The position numbers and the translations under genes were made by a program. Below are positions 1 through 6,531 of a stretch of DNA of 13,742 nucleotides, one piece after another (the stretch's first letter is position 1; each line of letters begins with the position of its first letter). The notes under the pieces are model-generated. The model was not told the origin of the DNA and did no database searches. It saw only the letters and a program-made list of their open reading frames with translations. The stretch lies in NCBI GenBank assembly GCA_964455375.1, contig CAYVXE010000113.1:1-13742 (forward strand), read 5' to 3'. This DNA comes from CAYVXE01 sp964455375 (lineage in GTDB: Bacteria; Zhuqueibacterota; Zhuqueibacteria; Oceanimicrobiales; Oceanimicrobiaceae).

Positions 1-611
1 GCTGCGTTGTGGAAAAGAAAGGCACCCGCCTGCATTCCGGAACTATCGATGAGCTCACCCAGATACTGAACAACCTCGCTTACCGGCCGTCCCACTAAAT
101 CAAAACTCCAGAACATTTTTTCTATCTCTTGTTGAGACGAAAGATTCTCCTCTGTTACCCCGAAAGCGTTAACCTGAATGCCCTTTCCCTTTTCAGCATA
201 AACATATTCCTCCACGGGAATTCTAAAAACCACACTCGCCAGAATATCCTGAAACGATGCTTTCTCCAGAAAAGGACATAGTGCAATAGAAACAACTCCC
301 ATCTCAAGACCGCTCAACAGCGGTCTGGTGCCATCGATGGGATCAACAATGAGTAACCATTTTGGCGCATCACAAAGTTTAACCAGCCCCCGGTCCTCCG
401 AAAAATATGCCAGAGGCTTTTCCAACTTGTTAAGATATTCAAACAGCACATCCTCTGCATGCTTATCGATTTCGAAGGTGGAATCACCGCTGAAAGCGAT
501 CCCGCTGATGTCCCTGTTAAAACTTGCATGCCGCAATGGTAAAACGGCTGTTCGTATAACCCCGGCAACATCGACAATAAATGAAAAATCTTCGATCAGT
601 TCTTTATCCAC
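1..611 (-). CDS. Inositol monophosphatase-family sugar phosphatase, 3' end cut by window edge
   Basis: An open frame of 203 codons runs without a stop to the left edge, so the C-terminal part is missing. It reads as a Mg2+-dependent phosphatase of the inositol monophosphatase/FBPase superfamily. The metal-binding motif DPIDGT lies at residues 90-95. A SED motif gives Glu72, matching the Glu70/Asp90/Asp93 set of the animal enzyme, and an AEKGKG segment at 139-144 matches the family's 'AExGxG' strand. After DPIDGT the usual TNF is replaced by RPLLSGLE, which suggests a divergent subfamily, so the substrate (inositol phosphate, fructose bisphosphate or another sugar phosphate) is open. I chose the GTG at 611 because a stop lies six codons upstream in frame, no earlier ATG exists, and the preceding gene ends only four bases away. 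No clear ribosome binding site is seen. Tight coupling to the sugar-phosphate isomerase gene supports a role in sugar phosphate metabolism in the cytoplasm. Confidence 0.85.
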   Translation of the reverse strand, partial: MDKELIEDFSFIVDVAGVIRTAVLPLRHASFNRDISGIAFSGDSTFEIDKHAEDVLFEYLNKLEKPLAYFSEDRGLVKLCDAPKWLLIVDPIDGTRPLLSGLEMGVVSIALCPFLEKASFQDILASVVFRIPVEEYVYAEKGKGIQVNAFGVTEENLSSQQEIEKMFWSFDLVGRPVSEVVQYLGELIDSSGMQAGAFLFHNA

Positions 612-615
612 TGAA

Positions 616-1662
616 TTAGGGATTTGTTAAAGAATGTTTAAGAAAATCGATGTTTTTTATGGCAGTGGGATCAACCTTATTCCGGATTGCCAAATAAAAA
701 CTCACCATGTCCCCGATAAAAATGAGAGAAAATATTCTGGCCAGAAGCGTTTCTCCCCGGCTCCTGACCCGAAGAACCTCATCTGTCTGTCGCAAAAACA
801 TTTCTTCACTCACCTCCATCCGTCGTCGGACTCGTTCATGTTCCTTTATGTCATCCAGATATACGACCTTGAAATTCCCATTCACATCACCATACGGCCC
901 CCACCCCATAATTTCATTGTGGTTCAATTCAGGAAACACATTTGCGAACGCCATAATTTCACTGTTTTCTGAAAATTGACCTTTCCAGCGCAACGTGACT
1001 GCATCCAGATACGGTGTGGAAGATAGAATTAAAGGAATTTTACGGTACAACTTCCGGCTCAATTGTTCCGCCTCATTTTCCGTTGCATCCGGTTTCAGTG
1101 TGTTCCTCAATTCCCGAAGTACCGAAACAGTTTCAGTAATCACGGACTCCTGTTCAGGGATAAAACCGTTGGCAGCTAAACAGTACAAAAGTGGTATGCT
1201 TAAATAACCCAAAGCAGACCGTGGCGGTTGTCCGCCTGGAATTGAAATGATACCCTGTCCCCGGTGCTTTACCGTTTCTGCTAATTGTCCTCCCGCAGTA
1301 ATACCAACGATGGTTGCATTTTGCTGAATCGCCTGCTGATACGCTGATAATGTTTCTTCAGTATTGCCCGAATAACTGCAGGCAAAAACGAGGGAATGTT
1401 CATCCACAAAGGCGGGAATTTTGTAAAACCGGTTAACATAAAAAGGAATTTTCAACGCATTAAACAGATATGACCGAATGATGTCTCCACCAATGGCAGA
1501 GCCTCCCATTCCCAAAACACAGATATTTTTTATTGATTTATCACGAATGCGTATGTCCGCTTTTTTAGCCAGTGCCAGAGCATTCTCCATCTGCTCGGGA
1601 AAGTCCAATATCAATTGCAGCATTCCGGAACGGTCAAACTTATTTATCTCTTCGATGTTCAC
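616..1662 (-). CDS. Bifunctional phosphoglucose/phosphomannose isomerase
   Basis: This 348-residue protein matches the length and motifs of the SIS-domain enzymes that interconvert glucose-6-phosphate, mannose-6-phosphate and fructose-6-phosphate. The first SIS domain begins with GMGGSAIGGD (51-60) and continues to the sugar-phosphate loop CSYSGNTEET (95-104). GGQPPRSALGYL (143-154) is the segment typical of this family. SENSE (231-235) and ELNHNE (245-250) supply Glu232 and His248. They are sixteen residues apart, as are the catalytic Glu203 and His219 I recall for the Pyrobaculum aerophilum enzyme. The start is a GTG preceded by GAGG with a five-base spacer, a good ribosome binding site. 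The gene starts 12 bases after ptsI and ends four bases before the phosphatase gene, so it is co-transcribed with PTS genes. It would feed mannose- or glucose-6-phosphate into glycolysis or into nucleotide-sugar synthesis. The family call is firm. The dual specificity is inferred from the family. Confidence 0.92.
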   Translation of the reverse strand: MNIEEINKFDRSGMLQLILDFPEQMENALALAKKADIRIRDKSIKNICVLGMGGSAIGGDIIRSYLFNALKIPFYVNRFYKIPAFVDEHSLVFACSYSGNTEETLSAYQQAIQQNATIVGITAGGQLAETVKHRGQGIISIPGGQPPRSALGYLSIPLLYCLAANGFIPEQESVITETVSVLRELRNTLKPDATENEAEQLSRKLYRKIPLILSSTPYLDAVTLRWKGQFSENSEIMAFANVFPELNHNEIMGWGPYGDVNGNFKVVYLDDIKEHERVRRRMEVSEEMFLRQTDEVLRVRSRGETLLARIFSLIFIGDMVSFYLAIRNKVDPTAIKNIDFLKHSLTNP

Positions 1663-1674
1663 TCTTTCCTCGCC

Positions 1675-3408
1675 TTATAAGATCAAATTTTTAAACTTCT
1701 TGCGCATAATTTTCGTCATAAACTTTTCCACATCTGAAGCTTTTTCAAATTGTAAAGCTTTTTGAGCAATCTTTGCAGATTCGCGATAATCGGACGACCG
1801 GATAATGTTCTTTATTTCCGGTACCGACGACGGGCCGACACTAAATTCATCCAGGTCCAACCCCAGCAAAATCAGTGTTGCCAACGGATCTCCGGCCATT
1901 TCTCCACACATACCAACCCACACCCCCGCCTGATGACCGTCATAAATAATCTGCCGGATAATCCGCAAAACCGCCGGATGTAAATGTTTATATAAATACG
2001 CAATACGTTCATTCCCGCGATCTACCGCCAACATATACTGTACGAGATCATTAGTGCCAATACTGAGAAAATCCACTTCCGGTGCGATCTTATCTGTCAT
2101 CAGCGCTGCCGAAGGCACTTCTATCATCACACCGACTTCGATATTTTCATCGTAAGGCAGTTTATCTTTTTTGAGATCAAGCTTTGCCTTTTGAATAGCG
2201 GTTTTACATTCCATCAGTTCATCAAATCCCGAAATCATTGGAATGAGTATTTTCACATTACCTTCCGCGCTTGCCCGCAAAATTGCCCGCAACTGTGCAT
2301 GAAAAATTTCTTTTCGTTCCAGGGAAATTCTGACGGCTCGCCAACCCAAAAAAGGATTTTCTTCTGGTGGAATAGCAATTGAAAGCGGCCGTTTATCACC
2401 ACCGACGTCCATCGTACGGATAATTACCGGATCGGGTGATGTCTTCCGGATAATTTTCAGATACTCCTGCAATTGTTCCTCCTCCGTGGGAAGCTCACTG
2501 CTCTTAAGATAAAGATAATCCGACCGAAAAAGGCCGACTCCTTTTGCACCATGCTTCTTCACGGCATCGACTTCGTCAGGGAACTCCAGATTCGCCGACA
2601 ACTCAATGGCCTTTCCATCCAAGGTAATACAAGGAAATTCCCGGATCTCCTGACTTTTCATCAAGGTATCATCAAGTCTTTCCTGCAATTGCCGGTAATA
2701 TTTTATGGTTTTTTCATCCGGATTAATGAGAACTTTTCCCTCAAAACCGTCAACAATAATCCTGTCACCCTCATGCACATATTGTGTGAATTTATGCAAC
2801 CCTACCACTGCAGGTACTTCCATTGAGCGGGCCATGATAACCACGTGCGATGTTTTTCCTCCGAAATCGGTGACAAACCCCTTCACTTTGCGCCGGTCCA
2901 TTTTTACCGTATCGGACGGAGTCAAATCCTTGGCAACAATCACAGCAGAACCCTGCATCTTATTCAAATAGTCTGAGCGATTCCCCTGGATATGTTTGAT
3001 AACCCTGCGCTTTACATCTATTATATCTGAGATGCGACTTCTGAAAAACTCATCCGAATTCTCCATTGTTTGCAGATATTTTTGCATGATTTCATAAAAT
3101 GCCGCATCTGCCCCTTTGTTTTCCTGTCGAATGCCGCCAATGGTTTCACCGATGACGACATCATCTTCAAGCAGAAGCTGATGCGCATCGAAAATTCGGG
3201 CATTTTCTTCACCTACGCGATGAGCAGCTTTGCTTTTCAGCATTTTCAATTCACTCTTGGCCTTTTGTATGGCAGCCTTGAATTTTTCAACTTCTGTTTC
3301 AACCTCAGTATCATTGATAGGGGTGGAGTCAATCTTCACCGCCTCTCCTTCCAGTATAAATACTTTGGAGATAGCAATTCCAGAGGAAGCGGGAATTCCC
3401 TTAAACAT
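1675..3408 (-). CDS. ptsI: PTS Enzyme I (phosphoenolpyruvate-protein phosphotransferase)
   Basis: Enzyme I takes phosphate from phosphoenolpyruvate and passes it to HPr in the cytoplasm. From the Met of MFKGIPASSG, the usual family N-terminus, the protein is 577 residues (E. coli 575). The phosphorylated histidine of GGKTSHVVIMARS falls at residue 188 and the catalytic cysteine of GMCGEMAGDP at 501, next to E. coli His189 and Cys502. The N-terminal HPr-binding helical region, the swivelling phosphohistidine domain and the C-terminal PEP-binding barrel (GLFRSDYLYL, MDVGGDKRP, MIEVPSAAL, SIGTNDLVQY) appear in order. The start at 3408 has a weak ribosome binding site. An in-frame ATG at 3459 overlapping the end of ptsH, a TTG at about 3444 preceded by GAGG, and a GTG at 3492 are alternatives that would add 12 to 28 non-conserved residues. 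The gene follows ptsH directly and precedes the isomerase gene by 12 bases. Confidence 0.95.
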   Translation of the reverse strand: MFKGIPASSGIAISKVFILEGEAVKIDSTPINDTEVETEVEKFKAAIQKAKSELKMLKSKAAHRVGEENARIFDAHQLLLEDDVVIGETIGGIRQENKGADAAFYEIMQKYLQTMENSDEFFRSRISDIIDVKRRVIKHIQGNRSDYLNKMQGSAVIVAKDLTPSDTVKMDRRKVKGFVTDFGGKTSHVVIMARSMEVPAVVGLHKFTQYVHEGDRIIVDGFEGKVLINPDEKTIKYYRQLQERLDDTLMKSQEIREFPCITLDGKAIELSANLEFPDEVDAVKKHGAKGVGLFRSDYLYLKSSELPTEEEQLQEYLKIIRKTSPDPVIIRTMDVGGDKRPLSIAIPPEENPFLGWRAVRISLERKEIFHAQLRAILRASAEGNVKILIPMISGFDELMECKTAIQKAKLDLKKDKLPYDENIEVGVMIEVPSAALMTDKIAPEVDFLSIGTNDLVQYMLAVDRGNERIAYLYKHLHPAVLRIIRQIIYDGHQAGVWVGMCGEMAGDPLATLILLGLDLDEFSVGPSSVPEIKNIIRSSDYRESAKIAQKALQFEKASDVEKFMTKIMRKKFKNLIL

Positions 3409-3448
3409 CTGCTCACAATTAATTTTGAAATTTGTTCTTTCCAAAAAA

Positions 3449-3715
3449 TCAATCCTCATTAAACTTATTTTCGAAAAGTTCAACCAAAGCACTCATTGCA
3501 TCTTCTTCGTCGGCACCCCTGGTGGTTATAACCAACAAACTTCCCATTTCAGCAGCCAGCATCATGACACCCATAATGCTTTTCCCGTTCACTTCATGGT
3601 CATTTTTCCCCAAATAGACATCGGATTTAAATTTGGAAGCCGTCTGCACCAAAAGCGCAGCAGGCCGGGCATGTAACCCTAATTTATTTTTTATTTTAAC
3701 TTCTTTTTGCACCAT
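3449..3715 (-). CDS. ptsH: PTS phosphocarrier protein HPr
   Basis: HPr is the small cytoplasmic carrier that accepts phosphate from Enzyme I and hands it to sugar-specific EIIA domains. The 88-residue length is standard. The active-site histidine sits exactly at position 15 in GLHARPA. Serine 46 lies in VNGKSIMGVMMLA, the site phosphorylated by HPr kinase/phosphorylase in organisms that have it. Retention of Ser46 with its NGKSIMG context implies that such a kinase exists elsewhere in this genome and that HPr may act in regulation as well as transport. The ATG at 3715 has no good Shine-Dalgarno sequence. It lies 26 bases after the EIID stop, and the next gene is ptsI, the classic ptsH-ptsI order. 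Confidence 0.96.
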   Translation of the reverse strand: MVQKEVKIKNKLGLHARPAALLVQTASKFKSDVYLGKNDHEVNGKSIMGVMMLAAEMGSLLVITTRGADEEDAMSALVELFENKFNED

Positions 3716-3741
3716 CGTTTTGCGCTAATCCGGTTATGCAT

Positions 3742-4620
3742 CTACAATGAAACTGTCGAAAAAGTCGAAATCAAATAAAGCTTCATGCTGAACATGGTCA
3801 AAACATGACTTAAAAACAACGGGTTACAGCCGTCGAATCCGCTCAGGCTGAAATAGGAAATAACTTTTTCGATAGACTCAACATATCCCATAACAACATC
3901 TAACAGCAGACTATAAAATATTACAATCAGTAAAGACAGGGGCACTTGGATTTTTAATTTTAGCAATAACCACATTAAAACGCTGCCGGAAATAAAAGCG
4001 AACCCTTCCGCAAAACCAATTTTCTGAAACACAAACGCCCAACCGATAATAAACAATCCGGATGCAAAAGCCGCAACTTTTGTTAAGGCGTCAATTCGAG
4101 TTTTATATCTGTTTGCCGTCACATATTTTACAACATTTAACCCCAACTCATAGCCGGTTAAAAGGCCTTTCAGGCGCATGTAAAAATGCGGAATGTTGTA
4201 AAACAGAAAGGCAGCGATCAGCCCTCCGGTAATATTAAAAAATGAAAGCAGGATGCCAATCATAACTGCTATCGGCTTGAGCAAGCGCCAAAACAACTGA
4301 TCACCGATAGCAGCCAAAGTCGTGCTCAATTGTTTCTTGTAGCGTTCGATAAGTTTAGGAGATATATTGGGGTCAGCACCTGCATTTTCTTCCAACTTGA
4401 GAACCCCGCCAAGAATCCAGTTTGCCATATAGGGATGTGTATTAAAAAAGCCCATACTTCTCGTGAGAAATTCGACCCGATGTTTGTGGTCTTTTATAAA
4501 TCTGTCGGCAAACGGAATCAGACAAAACGTATATCCTAAACTTAGCATTTTTTCATAATTCCAGGATGCCTGGATAAAAAACGAGCGAAAATAAATTCTT
4601 ATAAATTCCACATATCGCAT
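3742..4620 (-). CDS. PTS mannose/fructose/sorbose family EIID membrane component
   Basis: EIID pairs with EIIC in the inner membrane to form the sugar channel of mannose-class phosphotransferase systems. The family signatures are clear: SMGFFNTHPYMANWILGG at 55-72, an amphipathic region with LEENAG, and AAIGDQLFW at 103-111 (the conserved GDxLFW motif). A glycine-rich hydrophobic segment and a KGLLTGYELGLNVV segment follow at 151-164. Hydrophobic helices follow at about 115-145, 180-198, 205-221 and 225-245. At 292 residues it is near the family length (about 270-290). The last 30 or so residues (FDGCNPLFLSHVLT onward) do not look like the family C-terminus I know. The gene starts 14 bases after the EIIC stop, and its start is preceded by TGACAA rather than a Shine-Dalgarno sequence. 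Substrate is unknown. No EIIA or EIIB partner is encoded nearby. Confidence 0.93.
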   Translation of the reverse strand: MRYVEFIRIYFRSFFIQASWNYEKMLSLGYTFCLIPFADRFIKDHKHRVEFLTRSMGFFNTHPYMANWILGGVLKLEENAGADPNISPKLIERYKKQLSTTLAAIGDQLFWRLLKPIAVMIGILLSFFNITGGLIAAFLFYNIPHFYMRLKGLLTGYELGLNVVKYVTANRYKTRIDALTKVAAFASGLFIIGWAFVFQKIGFAEGFAFISGSVLMWLLLKLKIQVPLSLLIVIFYSLLLDVVMGYVESIEKVISYFSLSGFDGCNPLFLSHVLTMFSMKLYLISTFSTVSL

Positions 4621-4634
4621 TTGTCAGAAAAACC

Positions 4635-5330
4635 TTAGAGATTAAATAGAATAAGAGCCCCAACAAGAATTCCCAACAAAGAGAATCCCAATAGTCGTCT
4701 TTTGCTGTAAAGATAAAAGATTGAGCCTACACCGGCGCCATACAACACCGGCATGAGATAATTAAGCCGCAATCCCTTCAATAGTACAAATTTCACAAAC
4801 AAAAATTTAATGAGCAGCAGGCCAACCCAAAACAAAATACCGCTAATGCACACTCCAACAACAAAAACAACGCCGGCACTTAAATAATTCAACACGGTTA
4901 TTTTACGGGTATTACCCGCAAGTGCTGCTTTATCCGCTGAATGCTGCAGACTTAAATTGAATTTGTGATGCATCTTTGTGATCCATACACCAGCCCAACT
5001 GATAAACAAACTATAAACGACCGCACATAAAAAAATTTGTAGTTCCTGGTCAGGCAAAACCCTATTCAACGACAACGCAACGCCTGAAGCCACATAGGCC
5101 GCCATATGATTGTAAGACATTTTTGAGCCACCAGTTGGCAATTCCACTAAAAACGGCAATTGTAAAAGAACTCCCATTGTCCACCCTAATCCGATATCAC
5201 CAAAAATGTAACCGGCTACAGAACAAGCAAAAAAGGGTTGCGAAATCAGAGTTTGCCATGTAGTTTCGTTATCAACGGCAACGATTCCACCAAACAAACA
5301 AAAAAGCAAAAAAACATTTTCTGGAACCAT
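4635..5330 (-). CDS. PTS mannose/fructose/sorbose family EIIC membrane component
   Basis: EIIC is the main sugar-translocating membrane subunit of mannose-class PTS. The N-terminal region GGIVAVDNETTWQTLISQP (14-32) and the following GYIFGDIGLGWTMGVLLQL stretch match the family's conserved first half, in which a short re-entrant loop follows the first helix. The second half holds hydrophobic helices at about 98-118, 148-172, 173-186, 190-207 and 213-230, and there is a polar loop at 120-145. At 231 residues it is somewhat shorter than the usual 250-265. The gene lies 16 bases after the polyprenyl synthase and 14 before EIID, so all three are almost certainly on one transcript. The ATG is preceded by TGACAA, as for EIID, with no Shine-Dalgarno sequence. 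Substrate cannot be told from sequence. Sugar import with phosphorylation would need EIIA and EIIB from elsewhere. Confidence 0.9.
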   Translation of the reverse strand: MVPENVFLLFCLFGGIVAVDNETTWQTLISQPFFACSVAGYIFGDIGLGWTMGVLLQLPFLVELPTGGSKMSYNHMAAYVASGVALSLNRVLPDQELQIFLCAVVYSLFISWAGVWITKMHHKFNLSLQHSADKAALAGNTRKITVLNYLSAGVVFVVGVCISGILFWVGLLLIKFLFVKFVLLKGLRLNYLMPVLYGAGVGSIFYLYSKRRLLGFSLLGILVGALILFNL

Positions 5331-5346
5331 TTGTCAAACGCTAAAA

Positions 5347-6330
5347 TCAAGCATTCCGTTTGGAAATCGTTTCGAGAAAACTCAACAAGCAGTCTCTTTC
5401 AAAGGTGTTTCTTAATTGCCTGAGATTTTCCCGTGCATCATAAATATAATTAGCGACTGCTGACTTCGCAGAGTCAACAGACCCGGCTTTCTGAAAAATC
5501 TCTTTTACTGCCAACACATCGGCACGGCTGATAACAGTACGATTCAGCAATCCTGAAAGCTCTTCCCTATCCGTTTCATCCGCATAGGCTAATGCATGAA
5601 TAAGGAGATATGTTTGTTTCCTTTTTTGCACATCACTGCCGTAGGATTTGCCAATTGTGGTTTCGTCGGACATGATGTCGAGTACATCGTCCTGTATCTG
5701 AAATGCAAGTCCCAAATTAAATGCGAACTTGCCAAGCGCATCTACTTCCATCTCGCTGCCGCCGCCGATGAGAGCGCCTATTTTTGCCGATACCGTTAAC
5801 AAGCACGCCGTTTTTTTGCCGATCATTTCAAGATAACCTGCCAGCTCAACAGATTTACGAGTTTCAAAGTCCAGATCCAAGGCTTGCCCTTCACAAACTT
5901 CAACGAGTCCTTTCGTAAAAATATCCACAATTTGTTGCAGATTAGAAGTGCGGGTTTTCAGCAAGGCTTGATAAGCGAGGGCTAACAATCCATCTCCGGC
6001 AAGCAGCGAAATACTTACATTCCATTTTTCGTGAACAGTTGGCCTTCCACGCCGCATGCCATCCTCATCCATAATATCATCATGAACGAGGGTGAAATTG
6101 TGCAGCAATTCAACAGCAACAGCAGCATCCAGACCAGCTTCGATTTTACCGCCAACGGCATTACACGCCAGTAAAAGTAAACTCGGTCTTATTCTTTTAC
6201 CCGTACCAGAAAGAACATATTCTATGGGATCATAGAGAATTGGAGGACGGCGGTTTGAAACAACCTGCAACATTCTTTCATTGATCATTCCCTTCCATTC
6301 CTGAAGGAGTCGCTTGAATTTATCCTCCAC
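5347..6330 (-). CDS. Short-chain polyprenyl (farnesyl/geranylgeranyl) diphosphate synthase
   Basis: This trans-isoprenyl diphosphate synthase condenses isopentenyl diphosphate onto allylic diphosphates. The 327-residue protein shows GKRIRP (44-49), the first aspartate-rich motif DDIMD (84-88) followed by MRRGRPTVH, and the second motif QDDVLD (213-218). Both Mg2+-binding triads are intact, and a GKSYGSD segment follows the second one. An aromatic residue (Phe79) sits five positions before the first aspartate, where bulky residues limit chain length in archaeal-type GGPP synthases, so a C15-C20 product is likely rather than a long quinone side chain. The start is GTG; a stop two codons upstream rules out extension. 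A downstream ATG at codon 15, behind GGAAGGGA, is an alternative but would shorten the N-terminus. It is the first gene of the operon that continues into the PTS genes 16 bases later, an odd pairing of isoprenoid and sugar functions. Confidence 0.9.
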   Translation of the reverse strand: MEDKFKRLLQEWKGMINERMLQVVSNRRPPILYDPIEYVLSGTGKRIRPSLLLLACNAVGGKIEAGLDAAVAVELLHNFTLVHDDIMDEDGMRRGRPTVHEKWNVSISLLAGDGLLALAYQALLKTRTSNLQQIVDIFTKGLVEVCEGQALDLDFETRKSVELAGYLEMIGKKTACLLTVSAKIGALIGGGSEMEVDALGKFAFNLGLAFQIQDDVLDIMSDETTIGKSYGSDVQKRKQTYLLIHALAYADETDREELSGLLNRTVISRADVLAVKEIFQKAGSVDSAKSAVANYIYDARENLRQLRNTFERDCLLSFLETISKRNA

Positions 6331-6375
6331 TTTATCTTACTATTTTTAGAGATGAAAATTAATGTAACACCAATG

Positions 6376-6384
6376 ATTTTAACA
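6376..6384 (-). promoter_or_regulatory. Candidate extended -10 promoter for the polyprenyl synthase-PTS operon
   Basis: Read on the minus strand, this stretch is TGTTAAAAT, an extended -10 element (TG, one base, then TAAAAT, five of six matches to TATAAT). No good -35 box lies 17 bases upstream, which extended -10 promoters tolerate; a TTGAGA lies 22 bases upstream, too far for a standard promoter. Transcription would start about 40 bases before the GTG at 6330, between the efflux operon terminator and the first gene. This is a motif match only. Confidence 0.4.
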
Positions 6385-6471
6385 GATTGGAAAGGTAGGA
6401 ATTTCTCAACAGATAAGCAAGAAAAACTTTAGTCACAAGTCCCGGTTTCCCCAACGGGGATATGTTAAAAT

Positions 6472-6502
6472 AAAAAGGTTCTGCTATTGGCAAAACCTTT
6501 TT
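6472..6502 (-). terminator. Rho-independent terminator of the efflux operon
   Basis: A 13-base-pair inverted repeat (arms 6472-6484 and 6490-6502, one G-U wobble, five-base loop) lies 30 bases after the tolC-like stop codon. On the minus strand the stem ends in AACCTTTTT and runs on into ATTTT, giving the U-rich tail expected for intrinsic termination. The other strand also carries A/T tails, but no plus-strand gene needs a terminator here. It separates the efflux operon from the isoprenoid/PTS operon. Confidence 0.8.
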
Positions 6503-6531
6503 ATTCTTTCTAATTCTTTGTTTATCAACAA

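Noticed and set aside
314..577. Minus-strand 87-codon frame inside the phosphatase
   Set aside because: The overlapping frame with DPIDGT and all metal ligands is clearly the coding one.
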